This document shows, in pieces, positions 33,648 through 41,562 of a DNA stretch of 60,931 nt (its first letter is position 1; every line of letters begins with the position of its first letter). A model generated the notes under the pieces. The model worked only from the letters and a program-made list of their open reading frames with translations. It did not search any database and was not told the DNA's origin. Source of the stretch: an uncultured Alistipes sp. (GTDB lineage Bacteria; Bacteroidota; Bacteroidia; Bacteroidales; Rikenellaceae). A program made the position numbers and the translations under genes. The stretch lies in assembly GCA_900768015.1 (NCBI GenBank), contig CAAGBI010000019.1, positions 1 through 60,931 on the forward strand, read 5' to 3'.

Positions 33648-34047
33648 GGGGCTTCGCAACAACAATCCTGGCAACATCCGCCGCTCGAGGGTGCGCTATA
33701 AGGGTGAGGTGCGTCCAAGCCGCGACCCCGATTTCAAGGAGTTTTCTACTATGGCTTACGGATACCGAGCTGTGTTCGTATTGTTGGATACCTACCGCAG
33801 CCGCTACGGCCTCGCCACCATACGCCAGATGCTCAACCGCTATGCTCCTCCCACGGAGAACTTTACGGAGGGCTATGTGCGCTTTGTAGCTGACTACGCG
33901 GGAGTTATGCCCGACGAGGTTATCGACACCCGCTCCGAGAAGGATATGATACCCATCGTTGCGGCGATGTCGAAGATTGAGAATGGCGTGGCTGCAAACA
34001 TCGCGGATGTGGAGCGCGGCTGGGAGCTCTTTGTGGGCGGAAATTAA
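33637..34047 (+). CDS. P5-type phage protein, probable peptidoglycan-associated lysis or virion enzyme
   Basis: 136 residues, start GTG at 33637 (or GTG at 33640) overlapping the holin. It opens with RGLRNNNPGNIRRS and continues FKEFSTMAYGYRAVFVLLDTY and TIRQMLNRYAPPTEN, the pattern of proteins annotated as structural protein P5 in bacteriophages and prophages, some of which hydrolyse cell wall. Directly after the holin it would be the lysis partner. The start is inferred from the overlap. Confidence 0.7.
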   Translation: MVSRGLRNNNPGNIRRSRVRYKGEVRPSRDPDFKEFSTMAYGYRAVFVLLDTYRSRYGLATIRQMLNRYAPPTENFTEGYVRFVADYAGVMPDEVIDTRSEKDMIPIVAAMSKIENGVAANIADVERGWELFVGGN

Positions 34048-34056
34048 CCCTTTTCG

Positions 34057-34090
34057 GGGGCTGTGTGGCATAAGGTCGCGCAGCCCCTTT
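34057..34090 (+). terminator. Terminator of the phage-type operon
   Basis: GC-rich stem GGGGCTG/CAGCCCC with extra inner pairs, followed by a short T run. Confidence 0.6.
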
Positions 34091-34118
34091 CCTATATCCG
34101 ATTTTTTTGCTATCTTTG
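34088..34118 (+). promoter_or_regulatory. Promoter of the hexosaminidase operon
   Basis: TTTC (34088-34091), 19 bases, TATCTTTG (34111-34118). Confidence 0.6.
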
Positions 34119-34140
34119 CCCTAATTAATACTTAATATAT

Positions 34141-36231
34141 ATGAAACGCTTTGCAACTCTTCTGCTTCTTACTATGTTGGGCTGTGCCACACTCTCGGCG
34201 CAGTATAGCAATATTACTCCTGCACCTCTGGGTATGAGTAACACATTCCTAAATCACATCCACATTGAGAAGGGTGAGTTTGATTTTACGCAAGAGCTTA
34301 AACTCTACTTTGACATCAGTAAACATAGCAAAATATCACCCGAGGATAGGGAGCGCCTTATCGCTGCGGCGGAGGCTGCGGGACTTAACTTCGAGGTTGT
34401 GAAGCGTCAACCTAAAAAAAATGCCATTGTTCTTTCGTTGCACCCTATTCCATATACGCACGACCATAAGGAGGGTTACGCAATTTTAACCGAAAAGGAT
34501 AATGTGTTTGTTTGGGGTCACGATGCCGCAGGCCTGTTCTATGCCATTCAGACCATTCGTCAGTTGGTGGAGAGTGGCGAGTGGCAGACGGGACATATAG
34601 TGGACTACCCGCGCTTTGAGTACCGCGGTGCGCTTATCGATATTTCGCGCCACTTCCGCTCCGTGGATTTCCTTAAGCGTCAGATAGATATGATGGCACG
34701 CCTGAAGATGAACCGCCTGCATTTGCATCTCACCGACGCTGCGGGCTGGCGCCTCGAGATTGAGAGCTACCCACGCCTTACGAGCTACGCCGCATGGCGC
34801 ACGCCCCACGACTGGAAGGGTTGGTGGTATGGCGATAGGCAGTTTGTAGAGGAGGGCACGGAGGGTGCTTCGGGAGGCTACCTCACAAAGGAGGAGGCTC
34901 GCGAGTTGGTAGCCTATGCTGCCGACCGCTACATAACCATCATCCCCGAGATTGAGATGCCTGGCCACTCCGACGAGGTCTTGGCGGCATATCCCGAGTT
35001 GAAGTGTACGCACGCTCCAGAGCGTCAGGGCGACCTCTGCATCGGCAAGGAGGCGACCTTCGAGATGATGCAGGCGATACTCGACGAGGTTATCGAGATA
35101 TTCCCCTCGGAGTATATCCACATCGGTGGCGACGAGGCTGGCAAGGGCGACTGGAAGTTGTGTGAGGATTGCCAGCGCCGTATGCGTGAGGAGGGCTTGG
35201 AGAGTGTCGATGAGTTGCAGAGCTACATGATACACCGCATGGAGGAGTATCTCAATGCGCGTGGCCGCCAGATTATCGGCTGGGATGAGATTTTGGAGGG
35301 TGGCCTTGCCCCCAACGCTACGGTTATGTCGTGGCGTGGCGAGGAGGGTGGCCTTATGGCTGCCGAGGCGGGACATAAGGTCGTTATGTCGCCCCACGGC
35401 TACTGCTATATAGATGCGCCACAGGATGCCCCCTACTCACAGCCCGAGAGCATCGGTGGCTACCTACCCTTGGAGAAGGTCTACTCCTACGAACCCGCAC
35501 CTGCAACGATGTCGAAGGATGTGAGCAAGTATATCCTTGGCGTTCAGGCAAATCTGTGGGCAGAGTTTATTGTCGAGGATTGGCACTATGAGCATATGTT
35601 GTGGCCCCGCGCTATCGCTATTGCAGAGATTGGTTGGTCATGGCCATTCAACAAGGATTTTGCGGACTTCCGTCGTCGCGCGGTGGACATCGTCGACCGC
35701 ATGATTGAGGAGGGCTACACCCCCTTCGACCTTAAGAACGAGATTGGCAACCGCCCCGAGTCGAAGGAGGATGTCGAGCACTTGGCATTGGGTAAGAGCG
35801 TTACCTACCTCGAGCCCTCGCGCTACTATGCACCGAAGTATGCTGCGGCGTGGGATGCAACGCTAACCGATGGCAAGCGTGGCACATGGACCTATGCCGA
35901 TGAGCGCTGGCAAGGCTTTTTGGGCCGTGGTGGCGTGGATGTCATCATCGACCTTGAGAAGGTTCGAGAGATTCACAGCATCAGCGCCGACTTTATGCAG
36001 ATATGCGGCCCTGGCGTCTTTATGCCCTGCTTGGTGGAGATTGCCATATCTGAGGATGGCGAAAACTACACGAAGATCGCAGAGATTGAGCACGAGGTAG
36101 TGTTGGATGAGCTTCCCTCGTTCAAGGCCTTTGGCTGGGAGGGTAGCGCCAAGGCGCGCTACATACGCTATAAGGCTCACCGCAGTAAGTATACGGGCTT
36201 CTTGTTTGTGGATGAGATAGTTGTGCGATAG
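34141..36231 (+). CDS. Beta-N-acetylhexosaminidase, GH20
   Basis: 696 residues with signal peptide MKRFATLLLLTMLGCATLSAQ (a Cys inside it could make it a lipoprotein). Domains: GH20 N-terminal alpha/beta domain (about 30-155), catalytic barrel (about 160-500) with the substrate-assisted pair Asp331-Glu332 in YIHIGGDEAGKGDW and upstream HLTDAAGWRLEIESYP, and a C-terminal beta-sandwich (about 560-696) ending ARYIRYKAHRSKYTGFLFVDEIVV, like a discoidin or carbohydrate-binding module. It removes terminal GlcNAc or GalNAc from host or dietary glycans in the periplasm or on the surface. Only three bases separate its TAG from recQ. Confidence 0.93.
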   Translation: MKRFATLLLLTMLGCATLSAQYSNITPAPLGMSNTFLNHIHIEKGEFDFTQELKLYFDISKHSKISPEDRERLIAAAEAAGLNFEVVKRQPKKNAIVLSLHPIPYTHDHKEGYAILTEKDNVFVWGHDAAGLFYAIQTIRQLVESGEWQTGHIVDYPRFEYRGALIDISRHFRSVDFLKRQIDMMARLKMNRLHLHLTDAAGWRLEIESYPRLTSYAAWRTPHDWKGWWYGDRQFVEEGTEGASGGYLTKEEARELVAYAADRYITIIPEIEMPGHSDEVLAAYPELKCTHAPERQGDLCIGKEATFEMMQAILDEVIEIFPSEYIHIGGDEAGKGDWKLCEDCQRRMREEGLESVDELQSYMIHRMEEYLNARGRQIIGWDEILEGGLAPNATVMSWRGEEGGLMAAEAGHKVVMSPHGYCYIDAPQDAPYSQPESIGGYLPLEKVYSYEPAPATMSKDVSKYILGVQANLWAEFIVEDWHYEHMLWPRAIAIAEIGWSWPFNKDFADFRRRAVDIVDRMIEEGYTPFDLKNEIGNRPESKEDVEHLALGKSVTYLEPSRYYAPKYAAAWDATLTDGKRGTWTYADERWQGFLGRGGVDVIIDLEKVREIHSISADFMQICGPGVFMPCLVEIAISEDGENYTKIAEIEHEVVLDELPSFKAFGWEGSAKARYIRYKAHRSKYTGFLFVDEIVVR

Positions 36232-36234
36232 GCG

Positions 36235-38160
36235 ATGACCGACGGCAAGGAGCATATCGAGGCCATGACCCCCGAGGAGGTCCTCCAGAAGTGGTGGGGT
36301 TATGAGGCCTTTCGACCCAAGCAGCGCGAGATTATAGATGCGGTGCTTGCGGGTCGTGATACCCTTGCCCTTATGCCCACGGGAGGCGGTAAGTCGCTGA
36401 CATATCAGGTGCCCGCGCTTATGAGCGAGGGCATAGCTATTGTCGTGACGCCACTTATCGCGCTTATGAAGGACCAGGTCGACAGGCTTCGTAAGTTGGG
36501 CATCCCCGCCGTTGCTGTGCACTCGGGCATGGACTCGCGCAAGATAGAGATTGCGCTCGACAACTGCACCTATGGCGATGTCAAACTCCTCTATATCGCT
36601 CCCGAGCGCCTCGCCACGGAGGCCTTTCGTGTGCGTCTGCGCAGCATGAATGTGAGCATCATAGCCGTGGATGAGGCACACTGTATCTCGCAGTGGGGCT
36701 ACGACTTCCGACCCTCATATCTTCGCATCGCCGAGTTGAGAGAGTATCAGCCCAAGGCTACGGTCTTGGCGCTCACGGCCTCGGCAACCGACATCGTGTC
36801 GACCGATATTATGCACCACCTCGGGTTTAAGACCCCCAATATCATACGCACAAGTTTCGCACGCCCCAACCTCTCCTATGTTGTTCGTAATGTGGAGGAT
36901 AAGTTGGAGCATACGCTGCGCATAGTTCGCAATGTCGAGGGCTCGGGCATCATCTATGTCCGCACTCGCGAGGGGTGTGAGCAGTTGTGTGAGCAGCTGC
37001 GTGCCGAGGGCGAGAGCGCGAACTTCTACCATGCGGGACTACCCTCCATGGAGCGCTCGCTGCGTCAGGATGACTGGGTGACGGGCAAGGTGCGCATCAT
37101 GGTCGCTACCAACGCCTTCGGTATGGGCATCGACAAGGCCGATGTGCGCTTCGTGGTGCACTACGCCATGTGCGACTCGCTCGAAGCATACTACCAGGAG
37201 GCGGGTCGTGCGGGCCGTGACGGCGTGCGTAGCTATGCCGTGTTGCTCACCTCGAATGATGACAGTGACCGCATCGTGCGCCTCTTTAAGGCGGAGTTCC
37301 CTCCGCTGGCCGATATTAAGCGTACATACGAGCTTGTTATGAACCACCTGCAAATCGCCATCGGCGATGGCGAGGGTGGCTCCTTCCCCTTCAATATCTA
37401 CGAATTTTGTCACAACGCACGCCTCTCGGTAAATGCCGTTGTCGGTGCGCTTAAAATATTGGAGCAGAATAATTTACTAACGCTTGTTGACGAGCAGGAT
37501 AACCCCGCGAAGCTGATGTTTACATGTAGCCGCGATGCGCTCTACAAGATTAATGCTGGAGGCAACGACATGGACCTTGTGCTACGCTCCATCTTGCGCC
37601 TCTACAATGGCGTCTTCACCCACTTCCGCTCCATCGACGAGTTGCAGATTGCGGCATTCTCGGGCCTCAGTGCCGAGCGTGTCCACGAGATGCTACGCAT
37701 GCTTTGGCGCATGCACATAATCCGCTATATACCCGCATCGCGCACCCCGATGATATACCTCGACTCGGAGCGCCTACCCACCTCCGACCTATTCATCGCC
37801 CCCGAGACCTACCGCCACCGCTACGACATGACCGTGGCGCGCTTCGACGGCATGCTCAAATATTCGACCGCGGAGGATGAGTGTCGCAGTGTTATCATAC
37901 AAAACTACTTTGGTGATAAGGAGGCTACGCCGTGCGGTGTATGCGATGTATGCCTGCGTGCCAAACGCATGGCGAGGGATGGTGGCGACGACTGCGAGGG
38001 CAGGGTTGTGGAGGTGTTGTCGTGCCGCGAATTGGACATTAAGGCGTTGGTTACGGAGCTCGGTTTGGATGGCGAGCGCGTGGTCGAAATTGTGGACAAA
38101 TTGGTGCGTGAGGGTAAAATTTTACTCTCCGAGCGAGGCAAACTAAAAATTATTCAGTAA
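36235..38160 (+). CDS. recQ: RecQ-family DNA helicase
   Basis: 641 residues. RecA-like domains: FRPKQREIIDAVLAGRDTLALMPTGGGKS (motifs 0 and I), VDEAHCISQWGYDFRPSY (motif II with the RecQ aromatic loop), MVATNAFGMGIDKADVRFVVHY and YYQEAGRAGRDG. An RQC region follows with a zinc site made by CRSVI and CGVCDVC near 560. A short C-terminal winged or helical part replaces the HRDC domain of E. coli RecQ. It unwinds forks and recombination intermediates. The next gene is a WRN-like exonuclease. Confidence 0.94.
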   Translation: MTDGKEHIEAMTPEEVLQKWWGYEAFRPKQREIIDAVLAGRDTLALMPTGGGKSLTYQVPALMSEGIAIVVTPLIALMKDQVDRLRKLGIPAVAVHSGMDSRKIEIALDNCTYGDVKLLYIAPERLATEAFRVRLRSMNVSIIAVDEAHCISQWGYDFRPSYLRIAELREYQPKATVLALTASATDIVSTDIMHHLGFKTPNIIRTSFARPNLSYVVRNVEDKLEHTLRIVRNVEGSGIIYVRTREGCEQLCEQLRAEGESANFYHAGLPSMERSLRQDDWVTGKVRIMVATNAFGMGIDKADVRFVVHYAMCDSLEAYYQEAGRAGRDGVRSYAVLLTSNDDSDRIVRLFKAEFPPLADIKRTYELVMNHLQIAIGDGEGGSFPFNIYEFCHNARLSVNAVVGALKILEQNNLLTLVDEQDNPAKLMFTCSRDALYKINAGGNDMDLVLRSILRLYNGVFTHFRSIDELQIAAFSGLSAERVHEMLRMLWRMHIIRYIPASRTPMIYLDSERLPTSDLFIAPETYRHRYDMTVARFDGMLKYSTAEDECRSVIIQNYFGDKEATPCGVCDVCLRAKRMARDGGDDCEGRVVEVLSCRELDIKALVTELGLDGERVVEIVDKLVREGKILLSERGKLKIIQ

Positions 38161-38165
38161 CTTTG
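38158..38165 (+). promoter_or_regulatory. -7 box overlapping the recQ stop codon
   Basis: TAACTTTG, whose first three bases are the recQ TAA. It would let the exonuclease gene be transcribed separately from recQ; the -33 element is not obvious. Confidence 0.4.
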
Positions 38166-38195
38166 CGCATTAATTTTATAAATTAAACCCAGCAA

Positions 38196-38894
38196 ATGGC
38201 ATTCTTGGAGACCATAGATAACGATACGGTGGCGGCACTTCCTGCTGCGCACTTCCCTGGTCGCATAGTCGTGGTCGATAAGGATAGCGAGATAGGTGCT
38301 GCGTGCGAGGATTTGCGCCGACATAGGATGATTGGCTTCGACACCGAGACGCGCCCCTCGTTCCGTGCTGGCGTGAGCTATAAAGTATCGCTCTTGCAGC
38401 TCTCCACCCCCGATACATGTTACCTTTTCCGCCTCTCGCGCATACGCCTCGACAACCGCATATTGAAGGTGTTGGGCTCGCACGAGATTCTCAAGGTGGG
38501 TGCCGACATCATGGGTGACATACGCTCGTTGCACGCACTGCGCGACTTCAAGGCCGATGGCTTTGTGGACTTGCAGCACGAAGCGATACGCTGGGGCATC
38601 CAGGAGAAGAGTCTGCGCAAGCTCTCGGCGATAGTGTTGGGAGAGCGTGTGTCGAAGGCACAGCGCCTGAGTAACTGGGATGCCGAGCAGCTAACCCCCC
38701 AGCAGCAGGAGTATGCTGCAACCGATGCGTGGGTATGTCCCCGCATCTTGAACCACCTCATGGCGACCGAGCCAAAGAGCGAGCCACCGCACATCATCGC
38801 GTGTCGTGGTGTTGTGGAGACGCTCAATGCCCCCACGAAGCGCCCCCGCAAGCGTCACCACCGCCATAGAGAGACTTCGGAAAATAAAAACTAA
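38196..38894 (+). CDS. DEDDy 3'-5' exonuclease, WRN/RNase D-like
   Basis: 232 residues. Exo I MIGFDTETRPSF, Exo II KVGADIMGDIRSL and Exo III QQEYAATDAWVC give the D-E-D-D-Y set. FRAGVSYKVSLLQLSTPDTCYLF is typical of the compact WRN-exonuclease group. The C-terminal 40 residues are strongly basic (KRPRKRHHRHRE), suited to nucleic-acid binding. Human WRN joins this exonuclease to a RecQ helicase; here the two are neighbours. It may process DNA ends with RecQ or RNA on its own. Confidence 0.88.
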   Translation: MAFLETIDNDTVAALPAAHFPGRIVVVDKDSEIGAACEDLRRHRMIGFDTETRPSFRAGVSYKVSLLQLSTPDTCYLFRLSRIRLDNRILKVLGSHEILKVGADIMGDIRSLHALRDFKADGFVDLQHEAIRWGIQEKSLRKLSAIVLGERVSKAQRLSNWDAEQLTPQQQEYAATDAWVCPRILNHLMATEPKSEPPHIIACRGVVETLNAPTKRPRKRHHRHRETSENKN

Positions 38895-38899
38895 GAGAT

Positions 38900-40111
38900 A
38901 TGAGCAGTAAGCAGACATTAAGCATCGTACACCTACGCCGTGGTAAGGAGGAGTCGTTGGAGCGCCGCCACCCATGGGTATTCTCTGGCGCCATCGAGCG
39001 CATCAGCGAGGGCATCGCCCCACTTCAGGAGGGCGACATCGTGGATGTGGTAACCAAGGCGGGTGAGTTCATCGCGCGTGGCCACTACCAGATTGGCTCC
39101 ATCGCTGTGCGCGTGCTCTCGTTCGAGCGCGAGGAGATAGACAGCGCATGGTGGCAGAAGCGCATCGCTTCGGCAAAGAGCCTCCGCGAGGCGTTGGGCA
39201 TTGCCCACAATGCTGATACCACATGCTACCGCCTTGTGCATGGCGAGGGTGACTTGTTGCCTGGCTTGGTTGTGGATGTCTACGAGCGCACGGCTGTTGT
39301 GCAGTGCCACTCTGTGGGTATGTATCGCTCACGCATGGAGATTGCCGAGGCTATCCGCGCGGTCTATGGCGATGAGATTGAGGCTATCTACGACAAGAGC
39401 TCGCAGACGCTCCCCTTCAAGGCCGACCTCGGTGCTATCGACGGTTACTTGTGGGGCAGGGCCTCGGAGCGCGACAATGTGGTGTTGGAGAATGGCCTAA
39501 AGTTCAAGGTCAACTGGGAGGAGGGTCAGAAGACTGGCTTCTTCATCGACCAGCGCGAGAACCGCGACCTTGTGCGCCAATATTCGCGTGGCCGCAAGGT
39601 GCTTAATACCTTCTGCTACACTGGTGGCTTCTCTGTTGCTGCGCTTGCTGGTGGTGCGCGCGAGGTTGTGAGCATCGACCTCTCGGAGCGTGCCGTGAAG
39701 TTGGCGGACGAGAATGTGCGCCTAAACTTTGGCGACGATGCACCCCACGAGGCTATCGCCTGCAACGCTGTGGAGTACCTCAAGGATATTGACGATAGTT
39801 ACGACCTTATCATCCTTGACCCTCCCGCATTTGCTAAGCACCACAAAGTTTTGGGTAATGCGCTTCAGGGCTACAAGAAGATTAATGCCCGCGCCATGGA
39901 GAAGATTCGCCCTGGCGGCATCCTCTTCACCTTCTCATGCTCACAGGCCGTAAGCCGTGACCTATTCCGCACCACAATCTTCACCTCGGCAGCCATCGCC
40001 AAGCGTAAGGTACGCATCATAGGCCAGCTCACGCAGCCCGCCGACCACCCCATCAACATCTACCACCCCGAGGGCGAGTACTTGAAGGGCTTGGTGGTCT
40101 ATGTCGAGTAG
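38900..40111 (+). CDS. Class I rRNA large-subunit methyltransferase, RlmI-like
   Basis: 403 residues. N-terminal PUA domain (about 8-85; HPWVFSGAIERI), a linking domain, and a Rossmann methyltransferase with LNTFCYTGGFSVAALAGGA, VVSIDLSERAVKLADEN and LIILDPPAFAK; the Cys of FTFSCSQ is the catalytic or base-release Cys of m5C enzymes. RlmI methylates C1962 of 23S rRNA. It begins 5 bases after the exonuclease gene. Stop TAG. Confidence 0.9.
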   Translation: MSSKQTLSIVHLRRGKEESLERRHPWVFSGAIERISEGIAPLQEGDIVDVVTKAGEFIARGHYQIGSIAVRVLSFEREEIDSAWWQKRIASAKSLREALGIAHNADTTCYRLVHGEGDLLPGLVVDVYERTAVVQCHSVGMYRSRMEIAEAIRAVYGDEIEAIYDKSSQTLPFKADLGAIDGYLWGRASERDNVVLENGLKFKVNWEEGQKTGFFIDQRENRDLVRQYSRGRKVLNTFCYTGGFSVAALAGGAREVVSIDLSERAVKLADENVRLNFGDDAPHEAIACNAVEYLKDIDDSYDLIILDPPAFAKHHKVLGNALQGYKKINARAMEKIRPGGILFTFSCSQAVSRDLFRTTIFTSAAIAKRKVRIIGQLTQPADHPINIYHPEGEYLKGLVVYVE

Positions 40112-40169
40112 GAGGCTGAATTAGTGAGTAGGGCGCTAAATAGGATTAAAACAAAGAAAATAAAATAGT

Positions 40170-40451
40170 ATGAAGAGATTATCTATTATGCTTTTTGCTG
40201 CCGTGGCCGTTGTGGGTTGCGCAGACAAGGGCCAGAAGCAGATCGTTATCAGTGACCAGAATCCTGATAACATTGCCTACGACATGAGCTACGAGTTGGC
40301 CACCAAGGCTATCGAGGCGGAGAACTACGAGGAGTTTAAGCGTGCTCGAGTGGAGCTTGAGGGATATGAGGAGGCCTTTCGCGACCAGATTGGTGGCGAG
40401 GCATATCTCCTTTACCTCGAGGAGTGTAACGCAATTTTGGGTGAACTGTAA
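40170..40451 (+). CDS. Small lipoprotein, unknown function
   Basis: 93 residues with a lipobox FAAVAVVGC near 17. The mature part is acidic and helical (MSYELATKAIEAENYEEFKRARVELEGYEEAF). No family recognised. It is first of three small envelope genes in one frame and direction, with 12 and 24 bases between them. Confidence 0.75.
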   Translation: MKRLSIMLFAAVAVVGCADKGQKQIVISDQNPDNIAYDMSYELATKAIEAENYEEFKRARVELEGYEEAFRDQIGGEAYLLYLEECNAILGEL

Positions 40452-40463
40452 AAGATAGGGAGT

Positions 40464-41177
40464 ATGAAGACAAAGACAAAAAACAATCTTATTGTAGTGG
40501 GCATCGGCGTGCTCTTCATTGCGGGCGTTTTCGCAATATCATACCTTCACGAGCCTAAGCTCCACCTCACCACTCCCGAGCAGGATGCTCAGAAGTTGAG
40601 CCAGAAGGCAGAGGTCATCCGTACAGAGACCGACTTGCGCGAGCTCGAGAAGTTGGCATATGAGTATGAGTTGGCATATCGCCACAGCTATAATGGCGCT
40701 AAGGCTATGCACTTCAAGAGCCTCTACGAGCCTATCTTGGTAAAGGCGGGAGATCGCCGTGATGCTATCCGTGCCGAGGAGGACCGCCTTGCAGCGGCGC
40801 AGAAGGAGTTCTACCAGCGCCTTGATGACATTGATGTAGCATGGCGCATGACGCTTGGCAGCGACGAGGATGTGCTCCGCAAAATTCAGGAGAATGAGGC
40901 TTCGGTTGTCTCATGCGAGCAGGAGATTGAGACTCTCCAGGCGCGTAAGGTGCAGCTTGCTGAGGATGCTTGGAATGGCCCCAGCGGTACGCTCGACCAG
41001 AAGTGCCTCGATGAGATTGGCGTTGTAGATGAGCAAATTGCGAAGTTGCAGGACTCAATCGCAGAGCATAACCACACTATCGAGCAGATTAAGCTCGCCT
41101 ACCGCTTGCAGCGTGGCGCGGAGTTCGCAGCACCCGTAGAGGAGCCTGTTGAGGCCGAGTGTATCTGCGTTGAGTAG
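40464..41177 (+). CDS. Membrane-anchored coiled-coil protein, unknown function
   Basis: 237 residues. One N-terminal membrane segment (LIVVGIGVLFIAGVFAISYL) followed by long amphipathic helices rich in Glu, Gln and Ala, with clear coiled-coil stretches (ASVVSCEQEIETLQARKVQLAE and EQIAKLQDSIAEHNHTIEQIK regions). It ends in the odd tail EAECICVE, with two Cys. The topology suggests a periplasmic scaffold. It probably works with the lipoproteins on either side. Confidence 0.75.
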   Translation: MKTKTKNNLIVVGIGVLFIAGVFAISYLHEPKLHLTTPEQDAQKLSQKAEVIRTETDLRELEKLAYEYELAYRHSYNGAKAMHFKSLYEPILVKAGDRRDAIRAEEDRLAAAQKEFYQRLDDIDVAWRMTLGSDEDVLRKIQENEASVVSCEQEIETLQARKVQLAEDAWNGPSGTLDQKCLDEIGVVDEQIAKLQDSIAEHNHTIEQIKLAYRLQRGAEFAAPVEEPVEAECICVE

Positions 41178-41201
41178 TACCCTAAGTTATTGTCGTTCGC
41201 A

Positions 41202-41504
41202 ATGCTAATGCGAATTGCGCGATATATTGCATTTGTGGCCGTGGCTCTACTCGCCTCGTGTGGTGGCACTGCGGAGCGCAAACATGCTGCGGAGAGCGTA
41301 ACGGCAGAGAGTGAGGAGCTCGTGGTGGATTACGACTCGCTGCTCAGGGTTATGGATGCGCGCTATAACGCTCTGTGTGAAGAGCGAAGGGAGGCCCTCG
41401 AAGAGCGCGATGCGGAGCGCCGTAGGGCACTTCTTGAGGCAAACGATAGAGCCTGCATGGAGTTTCGAGATTCGTTAGAGTGGCTTTTGCAGATGCAGCG
41501 ATAA
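41202..41504 (+). CDS. Small lipoprotein with charged helix
   Basis: 100 residues from the ATG at 41202 (41208 also possible). Lipobox VALLASC near 20, then a highly charged helix (EERREALEERDAERRRALLEANDR). Unknown function. The strand ends here at a strong terminator. Confidence 0.65.
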   Translation: MLMRIARYIAFVAVALLASCGGTAERKHAAESVTAESEELVVDYDSLLRVMDARYNALCEERREALEERDAERRRALLEANDRACMEFRDSLEWLLQMQR

Positions 41505-41506
41505 AT

Positions 41507-41548
41507 AATAAGTGGTTGTCCCTCGTCGGGGCAACCACTTATTTTTTT
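41507..41548. terminator. Bidirectional terminator
   Basis: A 16-bp nearly perfect stem (AATAAGTGGTTGTCCC / GGGGCAACCACTTATT), loop TCGTC, T run on the right. It separates the convergent lipoprotein and permease genes. Confidence 0.85.
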
Positions 41549-41562
41549 GTCTCTGTGTCCGG

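Larger units (their letters stand above)
25742..34090 (+). mobile_element. Terminase-less phage capsid operon (prophage remnant or domesticated locus)
   Basis: Eight plus-strand genes in a compact operon, three of the junctions overlapping: two tail-type proteins, prohead protease, major capsid protein, portal, connector, holin and a P5-type protein, with one promoter in front and a terminator behind. Order differs from the usual terminase-portal-protease-capsid-tail series: the tail-type genes come first and the portal follows the capsid gene. No large or small terminase, tape measure, integrase, repressor or replication gene is in the window, and no flanking direct repeats or tRNA att site are visible. 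G+C and codon use resemble the flanking host genes, and all eight frames are open, which argues against recent decay. Confidence 0.75.

Noticed and set aside
25742..34090. Complete prophage with attachment sites
   Set aside because: No integrase, terminase or repressor, and no direct repeats at the edges that I could find; the flanks are prfA and a glycosidase, not a tRNA.
34486..35397. 303-codon minus-strand frame opposite the hexosaminidase
   Set aside because: Antisense shadow of a clear GH20 catalytic domain; no own promoter or start context.
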